Assembly (NCBI GenBank): GCA_012845835.1
Contig: JABAKD010000006.1
Location: forward strand, 2,643,006 to 2,707,005
Reading direction: 5' to 3'
Source of the DNA: Undaria pinnatifida
Lineage: Eukaryota; Sar; Phaeophyceae; Laminariales; Alariaceae
Length of the DNA: 64,000 nucleotides
In this document: positions 1-12,124 of the stretch, piece by piece
How positions within the stretch are numbered: the stretch's first letter is position 1
How the letters are laid out: every line of letters begins with the position of its first letter
Program-made: the position numbers and the translations under genes
The notes under the pieces: generated by a model
What the model saw: only the letters and a program-made list of their open reading frames with translations
Told to the model about the DNA's origin: nothing
Databases searched by the model: none

Positions 1-560
1 TAGTCCGCTCGCCCATGTTACGCTGGTCATGATGTGTATAGGTCGCCATCTCCTCTTGTGTCGTAACTATTGCCAGGATCAACAAGAGGTACGAACACGT
101 TCAGTGGCCCATACCTCCACGTAGGTATAATGTCGACTGTTTTTTGCCCTAGACAGAAAATCGCCAATCAACTATAGCCTCGAGTCGGTTTTGGTATTAA
201 ATGTATCTACATCTTCTCTTATGTCGTAGAGCTCAGTACGTTAGACGCCATGCCACCGCACGCCAGGTGGTTCGTAGGTCGCACAGAGTACCATGTGCAA
301 ATCTCGACTATATTCTCCTACGACCACAACGACCAACATCTAAAGACAGGCACAGGTTGACATATTGTAGGTGTATCCAAGGTTTTCCGACCATTGCTCT
401 TTCAGGTACCAAACGTCGAACTATTCATCTTTGATACCCAGGCAGGAAGGGGATTACCTGACATCGCGTCCCCTCCCTTTACCTATGACTGAACACTAAA
501 CGCAAACAAAATCTTTTGCGAGGGGATTGTGAAAAACCGCCACCCGCATGACGAAATGCC
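1..560. other. No gene seen
   Basis: Reading frames are short and show no recognisable domain. Two loosely similar segments (near 48 and 204, each with CTTNTGTCGTA) hint at an old duplication. Confidence 0.4.
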
Positions 561-960
561 GTCCACAACACACGCTGCTTCAACTAGCTTCAACTAGGGG
601 ATGATAGAGAGCCCATCCCTCCTGCTTGGTCTGAGGCCTTTCATTGCCCTTTGCTTGGACTAGGGGGTGGCAGGGAGCCCCCCTCAGCTTCACGAATATG
701 AGGCTCTCCATAGCACATAGTATTTGTATCTAAGGCTTCAACTTGGTGGCGGTAGAAAGTCACCCCCTAAGTGGTTTGTACAAGATTTTCAATACCACTG
801 TTGTTTAACTTGGGGAAGACAGACAGCAACTCACCCGCCCGTGCTTGACGAAAGGCCTCGCATGCCTCTAAATTTAAACAAAAAATTGAACAACGTAGGA
901 CGGTCAAGAACACCCCCCCCCCGCGCTTGATCTAAGGCCGAAAATAGCAGTATATCGTAT
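560..960. repeat. Degenerate tandem repeat, about 75-80 bp unit
   Basis: Four to five diverged units share a pattern like CTTGGACTAGGGGGTGGCAG, then GAGCCCCCCTC, then CTTGRTCTRAGGCC, at about 588, 652, 735, 808 and 885. Nothing coding is visible. Confidence 0.35.
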
Positions 961-2490
961 TTTTTTGAGTTTGTGTCCTCCGGCGAATGGGAAAAATAAA
1001 GCTTAACCTCACCACGCTGCCCCCTATTTCGTATGTGATGTGTGCCAATTTAACTCGGGCATACTTGCAATCAAGCGCTAGTGTCTGCCGTTCTGTTCCC
1101 GTGATAACGAAGGTGCGAGCTGTCCTGTCTCTACCAGCGGTTCCCGTTCCCATTCCAAAAGCGCAAGCTGCCGTTGTGTACGTAAGCGTTAGTCAGTCGA
1201 CTCGACTTGGTCCGCGGGCATAGGGTGTTGTAGAGATAGCCACCCTGAAATTCATATTTTTCTGGGTAGCGTGGGGCTTGAGCTTGCGCAAACTCGTCCA
1301 CAAAACAAAGCACCCGACGCGGAGAAACCAGCGTAGCATTGCACAAGTACTATAACTCTGATGTGCGGCGACCAATGGAGAAAACCTATGTAGTAACGGT
1401 GACTATGGAAGCAGTAAAGCGTGGTGAAAATGAGCCACGAGCCCGGTCGAACGTGTGCCAGAGAGTCTTCGATCGGCGTGCCACCGGCTAGCTTGGTCAG
1501 ATGAGCGCTGGCTGAAGAAGATAGAAAAGGAGGAATGTACACTGTTATTGTAGTTGACTTTGGGGTTCTGCTATCGATGCCGAGCTGACCACAGAAAGCA
1601 CGCATCATGCCTGGTACTTTTTACCTTTCCCACCGATGTGTACTTGTGCAACGACAATCTACTACGAATACCAGCCGTTAATTGTATCTGGTGCCATTGA
1701 CACGTTACCTGCCCACCTGCGTCTGTATATATACTGCATATATATAGTGAATTTTAATAATATAGACTAGATATTTATCATATATATACATGTATCCTGA
1801 ATTCTACCATAACGAAAAACGCGTAAACGTCGGACCCTCCGACACTAACATAGCATTTAGTGGAAGGCCTTTTTACTTACTGTATAGAAAAAACATTGTT
1901 CAGAAATGCAGAACATGGGTGTATGTAAAAGTACGGGACATGAAGTATTCCGCTTGAGAAACATGGAATATTCATCAAAGTATAGGACATATCCCATACT
2001 ATCTGAGGAGAAGAAGTGGCTCAAAAATACCGGTGTATTATTTTATCCAGATATGGCAAAAAGATAAAATCGATCCCAGATCTGTCATGAAATAAAGAAC
2101 CCATATTTTGGAGAGCCAGGACACTAGTTCTTGACGGAGTACATGGCAGGGACGAAACACGATAACACCAGTACATGTAATGCGTCACAGCATGTAGTAC
2201 ACATCAGGAATGTATGCAGGCATTAGAAACCTGCCCGTTTACAAAACCACCACCGCGTAGCGCCTAAACTAGCAGGAAGCTTGCAAACCAGAACACTACC
2301 TGGTACCTGGTACGTCATATACTCTCGCACGAAACACTGCCCTGTACGCCTCTTCGGTTCTATATAACTCAACAAACGCAATAAACATGTGTGTTTTTTT
2401 TTTGGGAGGTTTGTGGAGGGGAGGGGGGGTGGGTTATGTTGTGTACGGTATCGAGATCCCTGCATGCCCGTGGTATGCGTAAATAATAAC
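961..2490. other. No gene seen
   Basis: Nothing identifiable on either strand. The stretch from about 1720 to 1800 is AT-rich with TATATA runs. The longest minus-strand frame (118 codons, 1252-1608) has no recognisable motif. Confidence 0.4.
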
Positions 2491-2494
2491 CCCT

Positions 2495-2789
2495 GACGCG
2501 TGCTGCGATAAAGGTCGTAGCACTCCGTGGCCATGAAAAATATGTCAATGACGGGGCTTTGTACCCCATAGTAATAGTCGAAATGTCATCCTTCTTGTTT
2601 TGCAAGAGAATCAATTTGATTCAGCAAGAGATATACCACGGCTTTTTTTTCGCCAAGCTGCACTTCCAGTTTACTCAAACTATAGTTTCGGGTGAGGTGG
2701 AGAGCTTTTGAACCAAGCAGCCTCATATAGGGGAACTGAACCGGTGAGTCCGTGCCGGCGGGTACCTCCTTTGCAGCTACGCACGCGTC
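2495..2789. mobile_element. MITE family B copy B4
   Basis: Inverted ends GACGCGTGCTGCGATAAAGG (left) and GACGCGTGCGTAGCTGCAAA (right, other strand). About 295 bp, lying only 19 bp from the next copy. Confidence 0.5.
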
Positions 2790-2808
2790 TGGGAACACAG
2801 TAGTAGTA

Positions 2809-3075
2809 GACGCGTGCTACGACAGAGGTAGGCTACTTTTTTTTCATGTTCCTCACTTTAGGAGGTTAAGACATGTCTTTCTTAATGCCAAGAACTGATT
2901 GGGAGATAAATTTAAACTGCTACCGGATGAATAAACGAGAACATAATAGCGGCCTAGGTATACAACGAGAATCGTGCAAAATATGGCTTGTTTCCGACCA
3001 TTGCCATGGGTAAGGAGGGCCGTTATTCCGAAACCATCTCAGACGAAAAGTGCCACATCTATCGCAGAACGCGTC
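2809..3075. mobile_element. MITE family B copy B1
   Basis: Left end GACGCGTGCTACGACAGAGG and right end, read on the other strand, GACGCGTTCTGCGATAGATG. The internal segment near the right end (CCGAAACCATCTCAGACGAA) matches B2 and B3. Confidence 0.6.
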
Positions 3076-3379
3076 ATTACTTGGGATTGATGGGGGCAAA
3101 AAATTGGTGTGGCGAAACATTGAAGTCACAAGAGTGCAACTCGTTTTTTTTTGCGTGCCTTTCGCCCAAGCAGGAAATCAAGCGATTTTTTTCGTCAGGT
3201 GTACGCGTCGCCCTTCACACCTCTTCGCGGAGCTAAACGGTGGTCATTGGTTGCCATGCTCTTACGTTAGAACTTGTGTCTAAACCTGCCTCATGTCTGA
3301 CGCTTTCCTCACCTTAATCTTAAGGCATGATGACGATGGGTTTGACGCGATGTCAGGAGCTTAGTTTCAACTTCCCTTT

Positions 3380-3570
3380 TTCTGTTGCGCCGAAGATACA
3401 GCAATTTTATCACCATGTCAAATGGATTCGTCCGCATTGCCATACAGTCATCTCAATGTAAAGGTGCACAAGAAGTTCCTGAGCTTCTAACACGAGGAGC
3501 TCAATTGTCTTACAAAAACAACATGACGTCGAGAAAAATCGTTTTCGCAACCCGCCCAACTTTTGAATGA
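3380..3570 (+). repeat. Repeat related to the interior of the family C short element
   Basis: GAAGTTCCTGAGCTTCTAAC then ACGAGGAGCTCAATT resembles 15090-15125 (AAAGTCCCGGAGCTCCTGAC, ATGAGGAACTCAAT) and 15245-15265. The similarity is partial. Confidence 0.35.
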
Positions 3571-4657
3571 GCTGGTCCCAAAACGAACACACTCATAGAA
3601 TTATCTTACGAACCGATAGTTCTACAAAGGAGGAGCGCAACGAGTGAGAAACATTGTGCAACTCCGACGATGGGATGTCTCCATACATGTCTTCTTCCAT
3701 CATGCATACCGAGGATGGACTGCCAGGCCCGAGGCGGGTGTCAGTGAAATGCTGCAGGTGACGGGTCGAGTAACCCTTCTTGTGGCATCAGAACCGCACT
3801 TGTTCTTGTGTCCCCGACTCCTGCACTGCATATCATTTGTTAGTATATTTGTTAGTATATCGATGTGGAGAACGATTGTCGTCCGCATCACAGGGAAACA
3901 CCGCAATCAGATATTCCGGCAACTGTACTGGTTTCCACGCCCGTCGAAAGGCAAGATATCATGACACAGAAGCCGAATCGAAGGAGACAACTCGCCCCTT
4001 TCCCCAGCCCCACCCTCTCACTCCTGTACCAACCAGCTATTGTCCACTGCCTCACTTTGTTGGGTTAAACTCCATACACCCCGAGAAAGTTTATCAGCAT
4101 CTACCGGGGCCAGACTAGGCGCAGTTTCTTGCGCCCACAAACACCATGAAGGTAAGAGATTGATCAGGAACACGACCAGAAAAACATCAAACAATTTGAC
4201 CACCTCATCTTGTTGGAGAAATGTATCTGTAGAGAACCCACCATCGACGAGTATGCGCTTTTTTTTTTACGAACCCCGATGAAGGTCATTCAACATGTTT
4301 TTCAACTACCATCATGCTCTGGGCACCTATGAGTATCTATGTGTGGTTGACTGAAAGAGCGGGCATTGCTCCATAAACCGGTCGCGTGGCAGGGCAAACA
4401 CAAACACAAGTTGTGTACGTGCAAGCTGGCAATCTCCAGCGTCTCATGTCTGCCGCGCATTGCACATAGTCGTTTGTGATCCCGGTATTGACTACTGGTA
4501 CCTCGCGAGAATACATTTAACTGACCGTCCGCAGGTTGCCTTAATATCTTTCAGAATATTTGCCATATGAAGAAGTTGTCTGAAGAATGTAAAAGGTGGG
4601 ACTGTAGACGGACCTTGGTGCGTGAAACACGCGGCGTACTACACGTGTACTCCGGAA

Positions 4658-4880
4658 GACCAAGACTAGGACAGGGGGGTGCTCCCTTTTGCACTACCGG
4701 GTTTGAGCTGCTCGCGCGAGTGACTCTGCATCTCACGGAGGCCAAGACTCTAGGCGATTTTTTCAGCGCGGGGAAACTTACCACCCCATTGCGGGTTAAT
4801 CTTGCTAGGTTGAAGCAGCACAAAGGGTTTAGACTGCAAAGGGAAAATGGGGTCACCTGCGCAAATGATCACGAGCTACC
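4658..4880. mobile_element. MITE family A copy A2
   Basis: It starts GACCAAGACTAGGACAGGGG and contains TTTGAGCTGCTCGCGCGAGT followed by a CTCTGCATCTCAC block, in the reverse orientation to A1. The right end is diverged and is placed only approximately. A 115-codon reading frame here is a by-product of the element. Confidence 0.5.
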
Positions 4881-5207
4881 CCAAACACATTCCCCAAACG
4901 TGACCCCTGCGTAGGAACCGACACTTTCATCACAATGTGCAGACGCACTCTTCTTGACAACAGGGGTAGTACCCAAACTGTCTGAGGCGCCTCACGAGAC
5001 GAGCCCTCCAGCTCACGATAGCAATGGCCATGGCAACTAACCAAATATTTCCTCGGTTGTGTGTCCAAAACTATGGTAAACTTATAACAAATGCCAAGCG
5101 AACATCGTCGGGTAAGCTCCTAAGGTAATTGGTCTTGCCAGCCAGAGCGTCGTCGGTACCTGAAGGTGCAATTTTACTGCTTGTAATGTACAAAAGACGC
5201 GTCGACG

Positions 5208-5996
5208 ATGTCGAGGCCTTGTTACAGTACGACGTACGGTTCACCACTAATTAGCGTACTCCAAAGCATCGCCATCTGTGTAAGCTACGTTGAGGAATTG
5301 TTCATACCCCGGCTAAAATGCGCACGATTATCGCGGCGAACCGTGTTCCATCGTGTAGCGCGCTGGACCTGCCTTCCCATCGTTGTTTCACTAGCCACAC
5401 ACCCACCAACCTTCGCGACCAATGTCACACTGCCGTGGATATCCAACAAAACGAGTTTTGTCTACAGCCTAACTCTGTGCGTATTGCGTTTCAAGAGCTC
5501 TTTATCACGTGCCTTTGTCTGTCAAAGGGCCCTTGGCCTGCCCAATGCAGCGTATCCTGTGTTTAACCAATCCCCTCATCCCGTTTTGTTCTGTGTATTG
5601 TGTTTTGTTCCGGATGCACCCGCCCTTCCTCGACCTGTTACAGGCTATAGTGGGGTGGACCACCTGGCTATTGATAGCGGTTCTTCCTACCTGCCTCGGC
5701 AAGTACAACAACAACGTAAACGAAGCCGAAGAACTATCACATCCCCTACTAAGTGGAAGCGTGTGCAGGGCCAGAGACTCACTCGACTTTGTAGACGTGA
5801 GTACACGCTACAAAAATATTATCTTCCTGTAAAGATGGGCTACCTTAGGTGTGGGTCCATTTCTCCTGGTGTTTCTCGCTTGCAGGGATCTATACCACAC
5901 CAAACCAACGCTTCAGGGGAAAGGGAAGCGCAGCAGCCCTATGAACAGGTCCACAGACGCCTGCTGCTGTTAGACGATAATCACTTGTTGGCCTAA
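5208..5996 (+). CDS. Unrecognised 262-codon open reading frame
   Basis: This is the longest uninterrupted frame outside the satellite and the bromoperoxidase gene. It starts at an ATG and ends TAA. The product is rich in Arg, Leu and Ser with a basic C-terminal half (RKRSRRTITSPTKWKRVQ). I see no domain, signal peptide or membrane pattern. A second frame over 5509-5832 is also open, so chance openness in a GC-balanced stretch is quite possible. If real, it would be an unspliced gene unlike the intron-rich neighbour. Confidence 0.18.
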   Translation: MSRPCYSTTYGSPLISVLQSIAICVSYVEELFIPRLKCARLSRRTVFHRVARWTCLPIVVSLATHPPTFATNVTLPWISNKTSFVYSLTLCVLRFKSSLSRAFVCQRALGLPNAAYPVFNQSPHPVLFCVLCFVPDAPALPRPVTGYSGVDHLAIDSGSSYLPRQVQQQRKRSRRTITSPTKWKRVQGQRLTRLCRREYTLQKYYLPVKMGYLRCGSISPGVSRLQGSIPHQTNASGEREAQQPYEQVHRRLLLLDDNHLLA

Positions 5997-7449
5997 CGTA
6001 TTATATATATGCGCGGATTCCTTGACCAAAGATCGTCCAAACGGTATTCTTCTTTTGCAACAGCGGAGTCGTCCGTCTATAGTGTGGTAGGGGTTGCAGT
6101 TGTTGGATTAACTACCTATGTACCTTGTTGGTTGAGCCCCTCGCGTGTGGAACTGTCGGCGATTACGATTTTTTTTGGAGTATATTTGTATTAATAGAAT
6201 TATAATGGCGCATAACAAGGTTGGTCGGGTTGCGCGATTGAACGTCTTCGGAGTCATGTTGCATAGGGTGAGATAGCCATGCAGCTCTTCGTGCAAGGAA
6301 CTCAGAAATTTCCTGGAATCTGCCGCGTCCGAGCGTGAGGTGACTCAGACGTCGCTAAAAATCACCCCAAGACCATGGGTCTTTAGACAGATCGTTCATC
6401 AGCCTGCGCTTTCATTTCTCCACACGTTGTGTGTTTCGGTCTTTGGGTAAGACATGGACGTGAAGATCCCAGAAAATTGAATAATCCACCGTCGTAGCGT
6501 AAAGCTATGCTACCTTACTAAGCCTTCAAACCCCACTGACTTGCGTTTTTCTCCGTTGAGGGTCCCAGCAAATCGTTGAATATTTGGCGAAAAACGGGGC
6601 TGCCGGTGACATGTGGTACTGCTGTATGTAGCTGAGGTAAAAACGTTTTTGGCCGATTTTTTCAATAAACGGCGAGGACCAAACTTATCGGGGATATAAT
6701 CATTGCTGTGCTAAGTTATTGCCATATTTTGTATCTGTACCACGCAGTTGTTGATCACATCTCGTTTATGGTTTACTCACGATTAGGGTTTTGGTGGGGC
6801 AAGGAGCTCAACAGTTGAGCTGCTCCAAGCAAAAGCCAAATGTACACCTCTACCGCAGTATGCGTGTGACTCCTCTAAACCCTACTTCATCTTTAAATCT
6901 TGAGGGAGACCTGCGCCTGCAATCCCATAAACGAATAACACCAGATGGCCGCGGTATTATCAGTGCTCCCGGGGTTAGGATTTCTCATATTATATGCTGC
7001 AACTGCAAGGGCTAGGATTATCTGGCGCGCGTAAAGTTTGAAAATCTTGCAACGCGTGCTAGAACGTTCGGCCGCGAAATAAGTTTAGTTCGCAGCTGAG
7101 GTATGGGTATATCCCGAGTAGAATATATATGAACTACACAGCAAGTATAGTCTATGGGCGTGTGCATAGCGCCCAGCAGAATTTCCAGAGGAATGGTACA
7201 GATAGTACGATGGTAGTGGTGCCTAATTTTGCTGAATCTATCCGTCTCTCCTTGGGGGCTGACTGGCGCACCCAAGAAAACAAATTGGAGAAAAACGACG
7301 ATTCAACACGACAAACCAATCCCACGGGACAGAGTTCATAGCGGATGTCATTGCACATCCCAACGATGTTTTTGTAGTTTGTGCTTCGAGGACCCCCGTC
7401 AACCTAAAATGTGTTAGACCGGGGCCTGTTACGCCCCTGTAACATGTAC

Positions 7450-7720
7450 GCCATGGCTACGGTTGCCGGTTCGAGGCAAGGGGTGTTTTCACTCCCGGTT
7501 GTTGAGCCACTCGCGCACGAGGGAGTCTGTACCTCACCGACAACGCGGGTTTAGGCGATTCGCTCCGCTCAGCGTAGCTGACCACACATCGTTATGAATT
7601 ATATTTCCGAGGCGATAAAGCAGCGCGAAAGCTTGAGATCGTACCGGAGTAATGTTGTCACTCGACCGAGCGACCCCTAGTCGCACCGCGAAAAATTGCT
7701 CCCAAAGCGATCCCATTATC
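7450..7720. mobile_element. MITE family A copy A3 (diverged)
   Basis: GGCTACGGTTGCCGGTTCGA is followed by GGGTGTTTTCACTCCCGG, TTGAGCCACTCGCGCACGAG and CTGTACCTCAC, collinear with A2 and the reverse of A1. The distal end is not clear. Confidence 0.45.
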
Positions 7721-7739
7721 GCAACATTCGTCGGTGGGT

Positions 7740-8260
7740 GGAGGGTAGTTGAAGTGGCTGAGCATCCACTTGCGGGGGAGATACGGATCGAACACTACCT
7801 GGACGACATTGTACTTTTTGTAGATCCGCACCGCAAGCTGAGAGGAGAATTTTTTGTGTTTGGACGAAGGACAAAGAGAACCGACTGCCATTAAGTTACC
7901 AACACCACCACCACCACTATTACCACGCAGTACACGTTAGATACTGCTACAACGGTGGTCGTGGTGGTAATTACAGTGGTGGAGGTGTGCGTTACATGCA
8001 GTTGAGAAGAAGGAGAATGATTGAGCGTCGACGGGCAGGGAGGAGATGGATCGAACTCCCGCTAATTGAGAATGTTTGTTTTGCAGGTCAGCACTGCAAG
8101 CTGCGAGAAGCATTTTGTGTTTTTGCTCAGGCAAGAAGGACAGAGGACTGGAATTGAAACACCGCCACACTAACACCACCACTACCACCACCATCCCGTT
8201 AATGGTACATTCGAGAGCCATCCATGCCGCTGTGTTTCCCCCGCCCCCCTTCCCCCCCCG
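7740..8260. repeat. Family D repeat units
   Basis: Two or more diverged units share GCACTGCAAGCTGCGAGAAG, CATTTTGTGTTT and GACTGGAATTGA followed by CCACCACCAC-type triplets. Related units are at 9400-9860 and 20795-21430. They include short CAC/ACC trinucleotide tracts. Confidence 0.5.
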
Positions 8261-9110
8261 CTCCAACGCCCCCTCTTTCCCGACCACCTACACAATCGCC
8301 TAGACCTAGCACCACGCGTATAACTAGCTGCTACATGTCATTGATCTCACAGCCGAAGTGTATTTGAATATTATTTGTAACCTACACCTCCTAAAAATCC
8401 CCCCCACCCGCCCCTCTTGCTTTCCCTTACTCAAACGCCCCACCAAATATCGAAATCCGCCACATTAATAAACACTTCACGCACAGGATATCACCTCATT
8501 ATCTTTCGAGAGCCATCCATGCCGCTGTGTTCCCCCCCCCCCCCCGCCTCGAACGCCCCCTTCTTCCCCATCACCCGCACCTTCGCCTAGACCTAGCACC
8601 ACACGTATAACAAACCCCTCACCTAAAGCCCTTCCCCCCCCCCCCCCCCTCCCCCCGCCCCCACCCCCCCCGCCCCCGCCCCCACCCCCCCCCGCCCCCA
8701 CCCCCCACCCTCCCCCCCCAACCCATCCCAACCCCACCCCCTCGAACACTCCACCCTCTCTTTACTCACTGATTGTACGACTTACCCCAGGATATACATG
8801 ATAAACTGATGTATTATTTCCAAAAATGTCACATTTATCCCCTCGAAATAATGTATAGTTTCCAGGCACATAATGAGCTGCCCCCCCCCCCCCGCCCCCA
8901 ATAATATAATGGTGCCAAAACCGTCAGATTTATCCCCTCGAAAGGATTTATAGCTTACATGCACAAATTGCCCCTTTCCCCCCCCCCCCCCCCGCCCCCC
9001 TCCAAACCCGCTCTCTTTTGATCAAAACCAGGCCCCCCTTTCCCTTCACAGCTGTCAGATTTTGTCCCCCTCAGAAACGGGTTTTATAGTTTCCGCGCAC
9101 AGACTGACTA
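8205..9110. repeat. C-rich block with local duplications
   Basis: Long C runs at about 8531-8546, 8633-8720, 8881-8893 and 8978-8998 give strong G-run potential on the minus strand. A 110-bp segment beginning CGAGAGCCATCCATGCCGCT at 8211 is repeated at 8505. A motif TATCCCCTCGAAA followed by TATAGTTT or TATAGCTT recurs near 8836, 8932 and, diverged, 9060. No gene is seen; a 90-codon glycine-rich minus-strand frame here is a by-product of the C runs. Confidence 0.6.
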
Positions 9111-10900
9111 AAATCATCCTGTTGACCCTGATAGCTACACTGTAGTTGTAAGGGGAGTCGCCGACCTATATCCTTAATGAGGACACACAACTCGTAATGC
9201 GCGCGATCGGAGTATCACACACAGCTTGCAAAGATGAGTTTCGACGAAATCTTCGATCTCACAGCTGGAGTGTATTTTAATTTTTATAATAATCCTGCGG
9301 CGGTGGCGGTCATAGCTATGAAGGTCGTGGGTTGTGCAGCACGCCATCCAACGAAGGAGGAGGGCAACTGGGCGTCGGCGGTCACGGGAAGAGACGGAAC
9401 GAATTTTCCCTGAACGAGAATGTTTGTTTTGTTGATCAGCACTGCAAGCTACGAGGAGCATTTTGGTGTCTGGGACGAGAGAAAAAGGAGCCGACTGGAA
9501 TTGAGTCACCACCACCAACACCACAGTCACCACCGCTCCGAACTCGGTACATTGTCTTGCGGTGGCGGTTGTAGTGGTGGTGATGATGGTGAACAAGGTG
9601 CGCGGTACATAATCCTGCAAAAGCGGAGGGCGACTGAGCGTCGACGGGCGACGGAGAGACGGATTGACTCCCTAAACGAGAATCGAATCAACACCGCCAG
9701 ATGCGAGGAGGTATTTGCTTATGAGACTGGGGAAAAAGGGAGCCTTCTGGGATTAAGTGTGAAGGGGAATATGTGCGAAGACGATGGCTGAATGAGCTAA
9801 GGCGATGAGAACGGTAATAATAGGATGCCACTCGGACACCCACAACCGCACGCACACCATCACGAGAGCAACTCTAGTCTTTTGTTTTTTTGTATTTTCG
9901 ACGCTGAAGGAGATGTTACTATTTGAATAAACTATATGATGCTGGTAGGAAACTGTATGCATAGTGCGAGGAAAAAAACGTATTGTATAGAATAGGGTAC
10001 GTAACAGGCTAGTACGAGCTCGTAGAACCACTTGATAGGATGTTACTGCGTTCGATAATGAAAAGGCACTGTATAGAGTAGGTTACAGACTGATAACAGC
10101 CGTAAACAGCAACACATAGAGTACGTATCACCTGTGGTTGGTGCATAGGCTACGTATTGTTGTACTCATATTTCCGATCGGCAATTCGACACGAGTCGTC
10201 GACGAGGGAAGAGCATGCTGGATTCGTGTGCGTTGTTTTGTGGGCGGCACTATTTTTCGGTGAGCTCGATATACAGGAAAATCTCGGTCAACTTATCAAC
10301 CGTATTAACCCCCGGCTACTGCAGCACCAAAGAGAAACGACCAGCTGTCATATTCTAACTAAAAAAATACAAAAATAGTAACGGTCAGCTAGCGGCTTGA
10401 CCGGAACGGTGTTCATATTTCACAAAACTGCCCTTTCCGCTATACACGGCCTTCAGCAGCCTGGCGGTAATGGATCGATACCAGAAGAGCACTAGACTAT
10501 AGAGTATAATATTATAAAAAATGAAAATACACTAGACCCGTGAGATCGAATATTTGTCGAAACTCATCTTTGCAAGCTGTGTGTGATACTCCCATCTATG
10601 TAACGGTAGAGACCGCCTCGTAACACGCGCTTTATATCGGATACTTAGACTCCATGCACGGTACTTCGTACAATATACAAAGCAGTAGAAGGTTATGGTG
10701 GGTAACCTCGCGCAGGGTACGCGTCGAAAATATTCCCAGGGACATCTGCAAGGTTTTGAAGGTGACGCGCATCGATTAATGACAACGATTTCAAAGCTGA
10801 ACTACTGCTGTTCCCCACTACTATTACAGCTGTGCGTATCAGGTTGAGCACGAGAACGCCTGCATGACATTACCACCGGAATTGCCAACTCAGTGGCTTC
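9040..10900. repeat. Compound dispersed repeat, copy 1
   Basis: Blocks in order: X (9040-9250: GTCAGATTTTGTCCCCCTCA, then CTGTTGACCCTGATAGCTAC), D units (9330-9860), E (about 9950-10230), and F (about 10750-10880: CGCATCGATTAATGAC, then GTATCAGGTTGAGC). The same blocks occur at 20790-22450 with X at the other end. The nature of the element is unresolved. Confidence 0.5.
9209..10592. mobile_element. Family C element with terminal inverted repeats of about 85 bp
   Basis: The left arm 9209-9290 reads GGAGTATCACACACAGCTTG then GATGAGTTTCGACGAAATC, and its near-exact reverse complement lies at 10505-10592. The 1.4-kb interior carries family D repeats and no recognisable transposase. The left arm is also the right-hand part of a longer repeat found again at 22190-22450, so the element may be nested in that repeat. 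Confidence 0.55.
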
Positions 10901-11251
10901 TTGCAACATGGAGTTTATCCAGTTGAAGGCGTCTGTCACGCTCGTAGTGGCCACCTTCCGGTAAGGAAGTAGACTATAACTTATGCCAACGTTCGTGCCG
11001 ACGGGGAGGAGACTCGCCCGTTCTGTTGCGCTGCCATGTACATAAAGTTCGCCTTGGTCCGACCTTGGAAGTACAGGGGGCAGCCTCAAACCGAACACCA
11101 ACGGGTTCGGAATGGCGCCCTTCACGCCAATGCATCTATCATTTGTCACTGATTTATTTACTGTAAGTGCCTGTTTGGGTGTCGATGCATAAATACGGGT
11201 CCTTTCGCGGTTTTTATGTCTACCGAACGTTCTGGGCGATTGATTGTACAA
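10802..11251 (-). CDS. Unrecognised 149-codon open reading frame
   Basis: A minus-strand frame with a plausible-looking stretch (VTDAFNWINSMLQEATELAI). Its C-terminal quarter overlaps block F of the compound repeat, so it may be part of a mobile element. No family is recognised. Confidence 0.15.
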   Translation of the reverse strand: MYNQSPRTFGRHKNRERTRIYASTPKQALTVNKSVTNDRCIGVKGAIPNPLVFGLRLPPVLPRSDQGELYVHGSATERASLLPVGTNVGISYSLLPYRKVATTSVTDAFNWINSMLQEATELAIPVVMSCRRSRAQPDTHSCNSSGEQQ

Positions 11252-12124
11252 GAATCTCTTCCCAAGCTCTAGTCATGCGCCCGCGGTGCACACGTATGTC
11301 TACAGTACAGGTCACTTACATTTGTAGAAAACAGGGCAGTTATAACGTCATAACAAAACACTACTGATTTGTACCGAGAGATATGCAATCCGGGAGCAGT
11401 TATTATAAAGAATGGAGAACGAACCATTTCCACCAAAAAAGAAACCTATGCTATGGTGAATATACTTCGAAGTGTGTGCTTCATAATTAAAGTCCGGTGC
11501 TGGAGCTGCAAATAGGCGATTGAGTGTGAGAAGTCCACTTGACATATCCTATCGGTGGTATTCATTTCTGTGTTGTGCGCCAACCAGTACTCTTCCACAC
11601 TGGTGTTGGAAATCAACAACACTAATAGGCATAATCAATCAATCTTTCTTGCTCGCTCATTAGGAGCATGGTCTAATAAAAGCAACTTTTCTTGGTTGTT
11701 TGTTTTTTGAGCAATTAAGCATGCTTAGCTACGCAACAAAAAGTAGTTGATGATTTAACAGGATTTAAACATGATAATTTGCACATGATTATTTGCTTAG
11801 TCTGTGTTGGCGAGAATGGTACTTTTGCCTCGCTGCACGGCTGCTAGCCTCCGTCAGCTTGATACAGAGCACCCTACTCGTCGTCTTCAATAACATGGGT
11901 GGGAGACGTGGTAGACGCCCACGAAAGCTTATCAAACGTCGTTGGATGACTGTGACGCTGCTCGAAGCCTGCCTAGCAATAAAATGGGCGACTTCGGCAA
12001 GAAAACGCCCCCCCTCAATAGATGAGGGCTGATGGCGAAGCCGAGACATTATCGGGTTGGCTCATGGGATGCCCGTGACGCGATCAGTGTGCTGATCGTC
12101 ACGAAAACTTGTTGTCAAGCGTAG

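Noticed and set aside
8477-8749. Glycine-rich minus-strand protein
   Set aside because: It is produced by C homopolymer runs and has no other support.
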